In this document: piece after piece, positions 1 to 9,177 of the stretch
How the letters are laid out: every line of letters begins with the position of its first letter
How positions within the stretch are numbered: position 1 is the first letter of the stretch
Source of the DNA: Arthrobacter terricola
Lineage (GTDB): Bacteria > Actinomycetota > Actinomycetes > Actinomycetales > Micrococcaceae
Assembly (NCBI RefSeq): GCF_004354015.1
Contig: NZ_SMRU01000006.1
Span: 124,001-188,000, forward strand
DNA length: 64,000 bases
Direction of reading: 5' to 3'
Notes under the pieces: generated by a model
Seen by the model: only the letters and a program-made list of their open reading frames with translations
Told to the model about the DNA's origin: nothing
The model's database searches: none
Translations under genes and position numbers: made by a program

Positions 1-356
1 GCCGCGTACCCCAAAGTGAACATCGCCGAACCGGCCTCGCTGGACGCCTGCCAGATATCTCCCTCAACGAACGGCAGCAGCAAGAGGCTGAACGAAACGT
101 CGAACAAGACCACCCACACCAGCAACCGGACGAACAAGGACATCGGAGATTGCCACGACAAAATCCGGTCGCGGACCTCGTAGCTCGTGACCGGAATGGT
201 GATGGTGCGGAAAATCTTCGACGTCGCGAGGGCGGTAACCCGGGAAAGCCTGCTGCGCAGCGGTCGCGGCACAATGAGGGTCCCAATCACGCTCATCCAT
301 GTCAGGAGCAGCATCACCCCGCCCACGGAGAAGCACACCCAGTCGATCACGGCCAC
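1..356 (-). CDS. Membrane protein with ion-channel-like pore loop (partial, 3' end outside window)
   Basis: Only the first ~118 codons are present; the gene runs off the window start. The visible protein begins with a hydrophobic segment (about residues 4-25), then a basic stretch, a second hydrophobic segment (about 70-95), and ends in a loop containing FTLGYAA. That loop resembles the T-x-G-Y selectivity filter of two-TM potassium channels but lacks the usual following G-D in what is visible. I chose GTG at 356 because GGAGGG lies just upstream; GTG at 350 is an alternative. It follows the GNAT gene by 27 bp on the same strand and may share its transcript. The channel assignment is inference. 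Confidence 0.55.
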   Translation of the reverse strand, partial: MAVIDWVCFSVGGVMLLLTWMSVIGTLIVPRPLRSRLSRVTALATSKIFRTITIPVTSYEVRDRILSWQSPMSLFVRLLVWVVLFDVSFSLLLLPFVEGDIWQASSEAGSAMFTLGYA

Positions 357-383
357 GGGTCCCTCCGCCGGCGAAACGGAACG

Positions 384-740
384 CTAATCGTTGCCGGGTT
401 CGCCCACGGGCGGTTCCGGCGGCCAATCGACGTCGAGCTCGTAACCCTCGTGCGCCCGGAGGTAAGCGGCGATGAACGGGCAATGCGGGATGATCCTCTT
501 GCCGGAGGCCACGACGTCGTCGAGGGCGAAATGCGCCAAAACCTTGGCCAATCCCTTCCCCTTGAACTGTGGCCGGGTCTCGGTGTGGAGGAAATCGATG
601 TGCCCCGGTTTGTCCATGAACTGCGAGATCACGGCCACTTCGCCATCAACCAGAAGCTCGTAGCGATGGAATTTGTCGTTCCTGACGGTCGTGACGTGAG
701 CGCTGAACGACTCTGCCGTGGATTCCGTGAACTCAGTCAT
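384..740 (-). CDS. GNAT-family N-acetyltransferase (YjdJ-like)
   Basis: This is a 118-residue protein with a compact acetyl-CoA-dependent acetyltransferase fold. The acetyl-CoA binding signature QFKGKGLA is near residue 58-65, preceded by the beta-strand HIDFLHTETRP and followed by a helix and the PHCPF motif typical of the small YjdJ/Gcn5-related group. Proteins of this size are single-domain GNATs; the substrate cannot be predicted. The ATG overlaps the stop of the upstream acyltransferase gene by 4 bp (ATGA), so the two are probably translationally coupled. Confidence 0.8.
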   Translation of the reverse strand: MTEFTESTAESFSAHVTTVRNDKFHRYELLVDGEVAVISQFMDKPGHIDFLHTETRPQFKGKGLAKVLAHFALDDVVASGKRIIPHCPFIAAYLRAHEGYELDVDWPPEPPVGEPGND

Positions 741-2083
741 GAGTCGAGATTGGCACGTAAACCTTGCTCTGGCAATGGCCCCTCAAGCGCACCGCGGGCT
801 GTCGGCGACGGCCCGTCCGCGGGCACACGCCCCAGCAACAGAACCGCGAGCGCGAAGCACGCCGAACCCCCACCCAACAGGGTCAGCGTGAGACCGTTGA
901 AAGCGGCGTCCACCATCGGAATGAAGACCACGACGCCGGCAGTCACCACCGCGGTATGGGCCCGCCCGCGCGCGTGGACGGCCGCCGTCGGGCGCTCTTC
1001 GAGCCGGCCGCAGAGCAGCAGGACCGGCACCAGGAGAACGACGACGGCGAGCAGCACGAGCGGCCGCGCCCACCACCATCCAGCCGTTCCAGCTGCCGGT
1101 TTGGGGAACGGGGTGAGCAGGAGCAGGCCGGACATCGCCACGAGGAGCGGCAAGTGCCAAAGGTAGATAGTCATCGATCGCCGGCCCGCCACGGCCACCA
1201 CCCAACTGACCCAACGAACGTTGGCCAGCCACGCAATTCCCGGCCGCAAGAGCTGGAGGGTGGCTGCTTGCGACAAGCCCAGGAGGAGCATGCAGAAGTT
1301 CGGCGGATTCAGGTCCACAATCATGTTCCCGGAGTAGACCCCGATCCCGGTCACGAGACCTAGCAGCAGGTTGCTGCCCGCGATCAGGCCCACGAACCAA
1401 CCCCGGCTTCGTCCCGCGAAGATGCCGTCGGCAATGAAGAAACCGAACTGCTGGACGGAGCACCAGACGAAAAGCATGTTGAGGGATGCGAGAAGCGGGA
1501 AGGCCCCGCGCAGGGAATCAACCGTGATCACTGCCGCTACGAGGCCGCCCAGGGTCAACCATGGGGAACGGGCATGGAGGCGGGCCAGCAACGGAACGCT
1601 GAGCTGCGTTGCGAGGTACGCGGCGAGGAACCACAAGGGCATTCCCGCGCCGGTGGCGATGAGTTGGATCACTTGGGGGTCGACGCCGGAAAGCCGCGCA
1701 GCCGAAAGGCCCAGGAACATTGCGGCCAGCAGGGCGGTCGCCGGACGGATGAGGCGCAAGAGCCGCAATTGGGCGTAGTCGACGCCGGTCCCGCCCCGCC
1801 CGCGGAGCCTGCGCCACGAGCCAAGCCCCGTGATGCCGCCAAGCACGAAGAACAGCGGCATGATTTGGAAAACCCATAGCACCGGCTCAAACCATCGCTG
1901 ATCCATGAGGGTGTTTTCGGTGGTGACCGTCCCGTCCGGATGGAGGACAGGACTGACCATCATGCAGTGGGAAAGCACCACGAGGACCAGGCAGAAGAAG
2001 CGGGCAAAATCAATGACCGGATCACGCGGTCCTCCACGCACGGTCCGGTCCACTGATGTGTTTTGTTGCCTCCAAAATCCCAT
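737..2083 (-). CDS. Acyltransferase family membrane protein (Acyl_transf_3)
   Basis: A 448-residue polytopic membrane protein of the acyltransferase-3 family, which moves acyl groups such as acetyl onto surface carbohydrates or lipids. The N-terminus has the family start, DFARFFCLVLVVLSHC, with the conserved His in the first helix, and about ten hydrophobic segments follow, ending in a cytoplasmic tail. The frame stays open to 2152 through a TTG, but AAGGGAG sits 4 bp before the ATG at 2083, so I prefer MGFWRQQ as the start. It heads a minus-strand run with the GNAT gene and the channel-like gene. The acceptor substrate is unknown. Confidence 0.75.
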   Translation of the reverse strand: MGFWRQQNTSVDRTVRGGPRDPVIDFARFFCLVLVVLSHCMMVSPVLHPDGTVTTENTLMDQRWFEPVLWVFQIMPLFFVLGGITGLGSWRRLRGRGGTGVDYAQLRLLRLIRPATALLAAMFLGLSAARLSGVDPQVIQLIATGAGMPLWFLAAYLATQLSVPLLARLHARSPWLTLGGLVAAVITVDSLRGAFPLLASLNMLFVWCSVQQFGFFIADGIFAGRSRGWFVGLIAGSNLLLGLVTGIGVYSGNMIVDLNPPNFCMLLLGLSQAATLQLLRPGIAWLANVRWVSWVVAVAGRRSMTIYLWHLPLLVAMSGLLLLTPFPKPAAGTAGWWWARPLVLLAVVVLLVPVLLLCGRLEERPTAAVHARGRAHTAVVTAGVVVFIPMVDAAFNGLTLTLLGGGSACFALAVLLLGRVPADGPSPTARGALEGPLPEQGLRANLDS

Positions 2084-2194
2084 TGCGCTCCCTTGCGAAA
2101 GCCCGATTTCCGGTGCCGAGTCCATTCTCTGTCCGATCGGCGGCGGAGCCAAGGCGGTCGGTGGGTCCAGTGTGGTGGGCGCCCCGCCACCTCC

Positions 2195-3394
2195 TCACCC
2201 CTTCACTAAGCGCTCCCTTTGGCACGGGTCGCTCGCTGCCGCGCTTGCTGCCATCGCCAGTCCGAAGGCACCATCCAACACGGCCCGGTCGGCGGAGGCG
2301 GATGAACCGTGGGCAGCGAATTCTGCGGTGTGATGGGCTGCCCCGCCAACGTCATAGCCGAGCATGGGATGGATGCTCGGAACCATCTGCGAAACGTTGC
2401 CCATGTCCGTCGACGCCACTGGTTCGTTGTTGAATGCCACGGCCCTCCCCCTCGTCAGCATGGCGTCCCGATACGCCTCGGACAGGTATTGGTCCTGTTT
2501 GAGTTCGGCATAGGCATTGCCCGTGGGAGTGACCTTGAGGGTGCAGCCGCTGGCGAGCGCACCCGCGTCCAGGCAGCGGCGGACCCGTTCCTCGATGACG
2601 CGCAGGTCCTTGAGGCTCGGCGAGCGCATTTCGACGCTTGCCCGGGTCCGTTCCGGGATGACGTTGACGGCGCTCCCGCCCTCGGTGACGATCAGCGAAA
2701 CAATTGAGCCGGTCGGAAGTTGCTGCCTGGCCAGGGCTACGGCCGTCTGCGCGACGACGAGCGCGTCGAGGGCGTTGATCCCCTCGAACGGCGCGGCGGC
2801 GGCATGCGCCGGGCGTCCCTCGTAAAGCACGTCCCACATCCCCATCGCAAGCGATGTTCCCCCGATCACGTCTTCGGCTGCGGCGTGGGCCATCATGGCG
2901 AAGCAGACATCGCGGAAGAAACCGTCGTCCATGAGATCGACCTTGCCCCCACGGGATTCCTCGGCCGGAGTGCCCAGGACCTTGACGGTGATCCCGAGAT
3001 CGTCGGCGACGGATGCTAGCGCGAGCGCCGCCCCCACCGCGCTGGCAGCATTCACATTGTGCCCGCAAGCATGTCCGATGTCGGGAAGTGCGTCGTATTC
3101 AACACACAGCGCCACCACCAGTTCACCCGTTCCGAATCGCGCGCTGAAGGACGCCGGCAGCCGCGGTTGGGGCTCGTCAAAGCTGAAGCCGGCGGTCCTC
3201 AGCAGTCGGCTCACCCGCTTGGCGGCGCGGAACTCCTGCCCGCTGAGTTCAGGGTCTGCGTGGATGGCGTGGCTAAGTCCCAGGATGTCGGGCTCCCAGC
3301 GTTCCAGCGCTGCGGAAATACAGCGTTCGACGGCGGTCGCGGACAGCGATTCAGCGTTACCTGCCGTGGCACCCACCGCAGCCGGGGCCCTCAC
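2195..3394 (-). CDS. M20-family metallo-amidohydrolase (AbgB/PM20D2-like)
   Basis: A 399-residue zinc peptidase of the M20 family. Metal-site motifs are visible: GHACGHN in the first third, then GTPAEE with the catalytic Glu pair, and a C-terminal HHTAEFA segment carrying the last metal His. The order and spacing match the amidohydrolase subgroup containing p-aminobenzoyl-glutamate hydrolase subunit B and PM20D2 dipeptidases, which cleave amide bonds of N-acyl amino acids or dipeptides. The GTG at 3394 overlaps the TGA of the MFS gene by 4 bp; this makes the start convincing although the frame is open much further upstream through the MFS gene. Substrate unknown. Confidence 0.8.
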   Translation of the reverse strand: MRAPAAVGATAGNAESLSATAVERCISAALERWEPDILGLSHAIHADPELSGQEFRAAKRVSRLLRTAGFSFDEPQPRLPASFSARFGTGELVVALCVEYDALPDIGHACGHNVNAASAVGAALALASVADDLGITVKVLGTPAEESRGGKVDLMDDGFFRDVCFAMMAHAAAEDVIGGTSLAMGMWDVLYEGRPAHAAAAPFEGINALDALVVAQTAVALARQQLPTGSIVSLIVTEGGSAVNVIPERTRASVEMRSPSLKDLRVIEERVRRCLDAGALASGCTLKVTPTGNAYAELKQDQYLSEAYRDAMLTRGRAVAFNNEPVASTDMGNVSQMVPSIHPMLGYDVGGAAHHTAEFAAHGSSASADRAVLDGAFGLAMAASAAASDPCQRERLVKG

Positions 3395-4809
3395 GCGCGC
3401 ACCGCCGTCGTACGCTTCTTGGGGTAACGGGCGGCCGAGACGGCGGCGACGAGCGCCGCGCAGGCGAGCGCAATCCAGATCGACATCAATCCGCCCTCGC
3501 TGATGTGTCCGGACTGTTCGAACGACGAAGAAATGAGCTTCACGACGGCGGCGCCCACCGCGATGCCGACCGACAGAGCGAGCTCGTTGAGGCCGGCCGC
3601 CGTGGCGGTCTCCTCCAAAGGGACGCCTTCGACCGACAGCGCACGGGTGCCCGCTTGGTACATGCCAAGGCTCAGGTTGAACAACGCGAATCCGGTGCAG
3701 TATCCGGCCAGCGATCCGTGCGCCATTGCCATGGTCAGGAAGCCGCCGGCGAGCAGCAGTCCAGCGAGAACCAGGGTGGCACGCTCGCCAAACAGTCGGA
3801 GCGCCCTCGAGGTCAAGAGTGAGGACACGAGCGAAAGCACCGACGCCGCAGCGAGAACCACCGCGATCATCAACGGACTCATTCCGAATCCGTATCCCGT
3901 CTTGTCCGGGTTGGAGTGGAGGAAAATGTCGTTGGTCCCGAAATAGCCAATGGACGCGAAACCGAAGAAGAACGTGGCCATGGAGACGGTGCGGATTCGC
4001 GGGACGGCGAGCATGCGAAGGTCCATGAAGCGCTTCGTGGCGCCGGACCGGGCATCGAACACCACCCAGGCCGCCAACAGCGCAAGGCCCAGCACTCCGG
4101 CAACGATCGTCTTGGCGTCGAGCCAGCCCCACTCCGGGCCCATCGAAAGAGCCACCACGAAGCCAATCAACCCGAGGGAACATGCCAGAAGCGGCACCAC
4201 GGCGAGCCCTTCGCGGGTGGGCGTGCCGGCGTCGGGCAGGACAAAGGAACACAACAGCGCGACGACGGCGAACGGCACCGCCACCCAGAAACCGAGGGTC
4301 GGATTGTCGACTCCGATGATGCCGGCCAGCAACCCTCCGGCGCCCACCATGATCATGAGCATGCCGATCATCACGCTCACCCCGGTGCGGGTGTGCGAGG
4401 GGTTGCTCACGCGCAGAATGCCCATCATGAGCGGAATGAACCCAACGACGCACGTCAGCATCACGACGCCGGCTGTCACCGTCCACAACGACGGCCACAG
4501 CGCCATCATGATCACGCCCGCGGCGACTACCGCCGTCGACCAACGCAGCACCAAACGGTAGCCGTAGCTATCGCCGAGCCGGGAAATGATCGGTGTGAGC
4601 ACGGCAAAACTGACGTTGGAGATGAGGAAGATGCCGTTGATGGTGGGGTCGTCGATCGAGAAGCTTGGTCCCAGCGCGGGGAGGATGGGGTTCAAGTATC
4701 CCTGGGTGACGCCACTAAGCGATTCGATAAGCGCCATCGCCACGATCATTCCGGCGATGGTCCGTCGCGCGACGGGCGCGATGGTTGGCGGGGCTGTCTT
4801 GCTTTCCAT
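3391..4809 (-). CDS. MFS transporter
   Basis: A 472-residue integral membrane protein with about 12-14 hydrophobic segments. The major-facilitator motif between helices 2 and 3 is visible as SRLGDSYGYR, and an acidic/proline-rich N-terminus precedes helix 1. Overall length and the helix-4/5 region VMIGMLMIMVGAGG resemble drug/metabolite exporters of the DHA2 type. It is the first gene of a two-gene unit with the M20 amidohydrolase (4-bp overlap) and is divergent from the Lrp-type regulator 135 bp away. The arrangement suggests the amidohydrolase substrate or product is transported here and the regulator controls both. Direction and substrate are unknown. Confidence 0.8.
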   Translation of the reverse strand: MESKTAPPTIAPVARRTIAGMIVAMALIESLSGVTQGYLNPILPALGPSFSIDDPTINGIFLISNVSFAVLTPIISRLGDSYGYRLVLRWSTAVVAAGVIMMALWPSLWTVTAGVVMLTCVVGFIPLMMGILRVSNPSHTRTGVSVMIGMLMIMVGAGGLLAGIIGVDNPTLGFWVAVPFAVVALLCSFVLPDAGTPTREGLAVVPLLACSLGLIGFVVALSMGPEWGWLDAKTIVAGVLGLALLAAWVVFDARSGATKRFMDLRMLAVPRIRTVSMATFFFGFASIGYFGTNDIFLHSNPDKTGYGFGMSPLMIAVVLAAASVLSLVSSLLTSRALRLFGERATLVLAGLLLAGGFLTMAMAHGSLAGYCTGFALFNLSLGMYQAGTRALSVEGVPLEETATAAGLNELALSVGIAVGAAVVKLISSSFEQSGHISEGGLMSIWIALACAALVAAVSAARYPKKRTTAVRA

Positions 4810-4944
4810 GGGTGGTTCCTTGCGTGTGTCGGGGGTGGGCTATTTGGGGGGGTGATGCGAGTCACAACGCTAGGGTCGTCATCTAGACTTGAGGCGAATT
4901 TGTTCAAAATCATCTGGAGCAGGGGAAATTTGAAGGAATCGTCC

Positions 4945-5946
4945 ATGATCTCGGAAACAGACCTTGAAATCGTGAATGCCTTGCAAATCAATCCGCGAGC
5001 CGATTGGAGCCGGGTTGGCGATGTCCTCGGCTTATCCGGCCCCACGGTTGCCCGGCGTTGGACCGCCCTCGCCGAGGAGGGCTTGGCGTGGATCACTCCT
5101 GCCCCGGGAGCGCGGTATCTGAACGCCGGGTGGTCAGCATTCATCAGCATGTCGTCGATCCCGGGCGAGCAGGAGGCGTTGATCCAGAGGCTGTGCGCGG
5201 AACCGGCCTTCGGCACGGTGTCCCTCGTGTCCGGCTCCCATGACCTCTTCGTGGATTGTTTCGCCACGAGCCACGAAGAACTCACGGACATAGTCACCGG
5301 GTCTTTCGCCGCACTGCCCGGGCTCACCCACCGCGAGGTCGTTTTCGTGACCAAGCTGTACCGGCAGGCCTCGGATTGGCGCAGCGGAACGTTGGAACCG
5401 GCGAGGGCCCGGCTGATGTCGGCCGAACCGCTGCCTGCTCCCGCGGCTTACGCTCCGGACCGGCTGGATGCGGCCCTTCTGGCCGCGTTGGCGCGGGATG
5501 GCCGGGCGAGTTGGGCGGAGCTTGGCGCCTCGTGCGGGGTCTCACCACAGACGGCCCGACGGCGGGTGGAACGGTTCCTCGCGGCCGGCTACATGACGCT
5601 GAGGTGCGATACCGCCGCCCCAGTCCAGCAGGGGCTCAGGGAAGTGAGCCTGATCCTGAACGTGCCCGCGCACCAGGTTGACGCCGTCGGGCGCTATTTT
5701 GCAGCCCTCCCGAACTGCCGGCTCAGCGCACAAGTGCTTGGAGCCCAAAACCTGTTGGTCACTCTCTGGGTGCGCGACTATTTGGAAGTGCAAGGCCATG
5801 AACGCGAACTGGCGGAACGGGCGCCGGGGAGCGTCGTGATTTCCAGGCAGGCGGTGGTGCGCAACTACAAACGGCTCGGCCACGTGCTCGACGAGTCGGG
5901 CCGGAGCCGCAGCGTGGTCCCCCTGCCGCTGTGGCGCGAGGGATAA
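4945..5946 (+). CDS. Lrp/AsnC-family regulator with two HTH domains
   Basis: A 333-residue protein, about twice the usual 150-residue Lrp length. It has an AsnC-type helix-turn-helix at residues ~5-55 (SGPTVARRW recognition helix), an Lrp ligand-binding-like half (~60-145), a second helix-turn-helix at ~173-220 (SPQTARRRV) and a second RAM-like half to the end. It is therefore a fused tandem duplication. The start ATG at 4945 has GAAGGAA upstream; a TTG at 4930 is possible. The frame is open far upstream through the antisense of the MFS gene, which is not coding. It is divergent from the MFS-amidohydrolase pair and likely controls it. Confidence 0.85.
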   Translation: MISETDLEIVNALQINPRADWSRVGDVLGLSGPTVARRWTALAEEGLAWITPAPGARYLNAGWSAFISMSSIPGEQEALIQRLCAEPAFGTVSLVSGSHDLFVDCFATSHEELTDIVTGSFAALPGLTHREVVFVTKLYRQASDWRSGTLEPARARLMSAEPLPAPAAYAPDRLDAALLAALARDGRASWAELGASCGVSPQTARRRVERFLAAGYMTLRCDTAAPVQQGLREVSLILNVPAHQVDAVGRYFAALPNCRLSAQVLGAQNLLVTLWVRDYLEVQGHERELAERAPGSVVISRQAVVRNYKRLGHVLDESGRSRSVVPLPLWREG

Positions 5947-5964
5947 GCGCCCGAATCCATCCAC

Positions 5965-6121
5965 ACGCCCGCTCACCTATGACCGGGTTTCCCTCGACGC
6001 CCGCTCACATCCGATCGGAAAATCAACGACCGTCGCCCACATGATCTGCACAGGCATCCGCCAAAAACCCACCAAACGTGAGCGAGCGTCCGCCAAAAAC
6101 CCACCAAACGTGAGCAAGCGT
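5965..6121. repeat. Cluster of acgcccgctcac words in both orientations
   Basis: The intergenic space between the Lrp-type regulator and the decarboxylase gene (5947-6259) holds four copies of one short word. acgcccgctcac is at 5965-5976 and 5997-6008; its inverse, gtgagcgagcgt and gtgagcaagcgt, is at 6078-6089 and 6110-6121. Further copies lie at 11282-11293 and 25698-25709, both intergenic. The flank ctatgac/gtatgac is shared by 5965 and 25698. The function is unknown; opposite orientations allow hairpins in RNA. Confidence 0.7.
6057..6120. repeat. Two tandem 32-bp direct repeats
   Basis: Two adjacent 32-bp units, 6057-6088 and 6089-6120, begin tccgccaaaaacccacc and differ at one position (g versus a near the right end). 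They lie about 140-200 bp upstream of the decarboxylase start. Each unit carries one inverse copy of the dispersed acgcccgctcac word at its right end. Confidence 0.85.
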
Positions 6122-6259
6122 CGGAGTAGAGAAACGACGCCGGGACATCCCACGGGTCGCATCTGGAACCCCAGACTGCAACTCGCGCAACAGCCGTGCC
6201 CGAACGGGAACCCCCGCGTTTAGTAGATAGTGCTATCAATCCATGACAAAGGAGTCATT

Positions 6260-9166
6260 GTGGCACGCGCCGATTTCGCGACGACAGTGCAGTCAGCCCC
6301 TTCCCACCTCGTTCCGGGCCTTCGCCATCCAGCCGGGCCGATCCTGGCGCCACAAGCCCCGGCGCCACAAGCGTCGGGACCGGGACCGGCACCAGTGCCG
6401 AGGCCGAACCGGCATCCAAGCACCGATGATTCAGCCGCGAGCGACATTCCTCCCAGCGCTTGGCGGATCCGCGCTGACGCCTGGGAGTTCCTGGGATACG
6501 CCGTCAAACAGATCGGCGCCGCAACCCCATCCGACGCCGCAATACATCGGAACAATCTGCCCCGGGAGATCCGCCGCTTGCTCCCGATGCTCGAAGCCCT
6601 CGAAATGTACTGGGCATCTCCGGGCCAGGCCCACGTTGCCGAGGTACGTCGCAACCTCGAGTCCGGAGACCACTCCGAGGCGCTGGCCCTGATCGAGCCG
6701 GTTGCCCGTCGGGTCGCCGGCCATCACGCGGCGGAGCCCACGGCCGAGACGGAACGCGAAGGCGACCGCCCGGAGGAACCGGTCGAGGCCAAGAAACGGT
6801 TCGAAGTCCTTGTGATCGACGACGTGTCCCCGGCAGACCGCGAAGCCTTCCAAACGGAACTGCTCAACCAACGGCGCCCGGCCGATGCCTTCCACTACGA
6901 ATTGGTCTTCGTGCCAAGCTTCGAAGATGCCGTCGTCGCGATTCTTTTGAACCCCGACATCCAGGCGTGCGTTTTGCGGCCCGGATTCGTAGCCAAGAGC
7001 AAGCAGCGACTCAGCCGGGACCTGCATAAGTTCCTCGATGGTTTTTTGGGGAAAGCCCTCCCCCAACGCCCGCTCGACCGGATCCTGTCCCTGGCCGCCA
7101 AACTTGGCCAGCTCCGCCCCGAGCTGGATCTCTACCTGGTGGCCGGCGTCGGCATCGAGGAACTCGCCGGTTCACTGACGCGCCAGTTCCGCAGGATCTT
7201 CCGCCGCCAGGACGGCTTGGAGCTTCATTTGTCGCTGTTGGCGGGGGTCGCGGAACGCTTCGAGGCGCCGTTTTTCCACGCGGTCCAGCAGTACAGCCGC
7301 AAACCGGCGGGCGTCTTCCACGCGCTGCCGGTGTCCAGGGGCGGCTCCGTCATCCATTCGAAGTGGATCAACGATCTGGGCGAGTTCTACGGCCTGAACC
7401 TCCTTCTTGCTGAAACCTCTGCCACGTCCGGCGGGCTCGATTCGCTGCTGGATCCCCACGGCTCCCTCAAACAGGCGCAAAAGTTGGCAGCGCGGGCGTT
7501 CGGCGCGCAGAAGTCGTTCTTCGTGACCAACGGGACCTCGACGGCGAACAAGATCGTGCACCAGTCGATCGTGGCTCCCGGCGACGTTGTCCTGGTTGAC
7601 CGGAATTGCCACAAGTCGCACCACTACGCCCTCATGCTGGCCGGGGCGCAGGTTTCCTACCTCGATGCCTATCCGCTCAACGAGTTCTCGTTCTACGGCG
7701 CAGTTCCACTCGAGAGCATCAAACGGACTTTGCTGGATTACCGGCGCGCGGGCAGGCTCCACGAGGTCAAGATGCTTGCCCTGACGAATTGCACCTTCGA
7801 CGGGATCGTGTACGACGTCGAGCGGGTCATGGAAGAGTGCCTCGCCATCAAACCGGACTTGGTGTTCCTTTGGGACGAGGCTTGGTTCGCTTTCGCGGCC
7901 TTCCACCACATCTACCGCCGCCGGACGGCCATGGCTTCAGCGCGCTCGCTCGAGGCGAAGTTCGCGGATCCGGCTTACGCGGCCCGTTACGCCGGGCATC
8001 TGCGCGAATTGGGCGCGCCAGCGGACGGCGGCGACCACGGCGGAAACGTGCCCGACGGCGGGAAGTCGCGTTCCGGCGTCGGGCACGTCAGCGATGAGGT
8101 GCTGCTGAAGACGCGGCTGCTGCCCGACCCGTCGAAGGCGCGCGTGCGGGTCTACTCGACCCAATCGACCCACAAAACCCTGACGTCGCTGCGCCAAGGT
8201 TCCATGATCCACATCCATGACCAGGACTTCGGACAGCTCAACGAAGAGAGCTTCCGCGAGGCGTACATGACGCACACGTCCACCTCGCCGAACTACCAGA
8301 TCCTGGCCTCTCTGGACATGGGACGCCGCCAGGTCGAGTTCGAAGGCTACGAACTCGTGCAGCGGCAGGCCGATCTCGCCGTGAGCATCGCGCAGGCAGT
8401 GGCGCGGCATCCCCTGTTGAAAAAGTACTTCCGGGTCCTTGGAACCACCGACCTCATTCCCTCCCAATACCGTGAAACCAAGCGCCAGATGCCACTGCGC
8501 GACGGCTTGGCCGCGATGGCGGAAGCCTGGGAAAAGGACGAGTTCGTTCTCGACCCGAGCCGGCTGACCCTGCACATCGGCCTCACGGGCGTGGACGGCG
8601 ACACCTTCAAGCACGACTACCTGATGGACAAGCACGGAATCCAGGTCAACAAAACGTCGCGGAACAGCGTGCTTTTCATGACCAACATCGGGACATCGAG
8701 AAGTGCGGTGGCCTATCTCGTGGAGGTGCTCGTCAAGCTCGCCGAGACGTTCGAGGACGAACAATCCGGACTCGGCGGTCGTGGTCGGCAGGCACGCCGC
8801 GCCCGTGTGGCCACCCTGACCAGCGCCCCGCCTCCGCTGCCCGACTTCAGCCGTTTCGCCGCGCGTTTCCGGGTGGATGGGCAGACTCCCGACGGCAACA
8901 TGCGGGACGCGTACTTCGAGAGCTACAAGCCCGGTGCCTGCGAGTATTTCAGCGCCGACGAGCTTGCGCGGCGGGTCGCGGCCGGAGAGGAAATGGTCTC
9001 GGCGGCGTTCGTCACCCCGTACCCGCCCGGATTCCCCGTGCTCGTTCCGGGCCAGGTGATCACGGAGGAGATCCTCTCGTTCATGTCGGCCTTGGACACG
9101 CGCGAGATCCACGGATTCAATCCGGAACTGGGTTTCAGGGTGCTGACGGGCGGGAGCGCCGCCTAA
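6260..9166 (+). CDS. Large PLP-dependent Orn/Lys/Arg decarboxylase
   Basis: A 968-residue fold-type I pyridoxal-phosphate decarboxylase of the ornithine/lysine/arginine group, which makes putrescine, cadaverine or agmatine in the cytoplasm. A basic, Pro/Ala-rich leader (~1-60) and helical region are followed by a receiver-like wing domain from ~180 (FEVLVIDD). The catalytic domain has the FVTNGTSTAN cofactor-binding stretch, the Asp of LWDEAW, and the Schiff-base Lys at residue 639 in STHKTL, followed by a C-terminal decarboxylase domain. The length exceeds the usual ~750 because of the N-terminal extension and a Gly-rich insertion before the active Lys. The GTG at 6260 is chosen for AAAGGAG just upstream. 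Substrate choice among Arg, Lys and Orn cannot be read from the sequence. Confidence 0.85.
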   Translation: MARADFATTVQSAPSHLVPGLRHPAGPILAPQAPAPQASGPGPAPVPRPNRHPSTDDSAASDIPPSAWRIRADAWEFLGYAVKQIGAATPSDAAIHRNNLPREIRRLLPMLEALEMYWASPGQAHVAEVRRNLESGDHSEALALIEPVARRVAGHHAAEPTAETEREGDRPEEPVEAKKRFEVLVIDDVSPADREAFQTELLNQRRPADAFHYELVFVPSFEDAVVAILLNPDIQACVLRPGFVAKSKQRLSRDLHKFLDGFLGKALPQRPLDRILSLAAKLGQLRPELDLYLVAGVGIEELAGSLTRQFRRIFRRQDGLELHLSLLAGVAERFEAPFFHAVQQYSRKPAGVFHALPVSRGGSVIHSKWINDLGEFYGLNLLLAETSATSGGLDSLLDPHGSLKQAQKLAARAFGAQKSFFVTNGTSTANKIVHQSIVAPGDVVLVDRNCHKSHHYALMLAGAQVSYLDAYPLNEFSFYGAVPLESIKRTLLDYRRAGRLHEVKMLALTNCTFDGIVYDVERVMEECLAIKPDLVFLWDEAWFAFAAFHHIYRRRTAMASARSLEAKFADPAYAARYAGHLRELGAPADGGDHGGNVPDGGKSRSGVGHVSDEVLLKTRLLPDPSKARVRVYSTQSTHKTLTSLRQGSMIHIHDQDFGQLNEESFREAYMTHTSTSPNYQILASLDMGRRQVEFEGYELVQRQADLAVSIAQAVARHPLLKKYFRVLGTTDLIPSQYRETKRQMPLRDGLAAMAEAWEKDEFVLDPSRLTLHIGLTGVDGDTFKHDYLMDKHGIQVNKTSRNSVLFMTNIGTSRSAVAYLVEVLVKLAETFEDEQSGLGGRGRQARRARVATLTSAPPPLPDFSRFAARFRVDGQTPDGNMRDAYFESYKPGACEYFSADELARRVAAGEEMVSAAFVTPYPPGFPVLVPGQVITEEILSFMSALDTREIHGFNPELGFRVLTGGSAA

Positions 9167-9177
9167 AGCGCCCCGGC

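Noticed and set aside
3916-4944. Long plus-strand open frame leading into the Lrp-type regulator
   Set aside because: It is antisense to the MFS gene, has His/Arg/Gly-rich non-protein-like composition, and the regulator's own start with a ribosome site lies at 4945.
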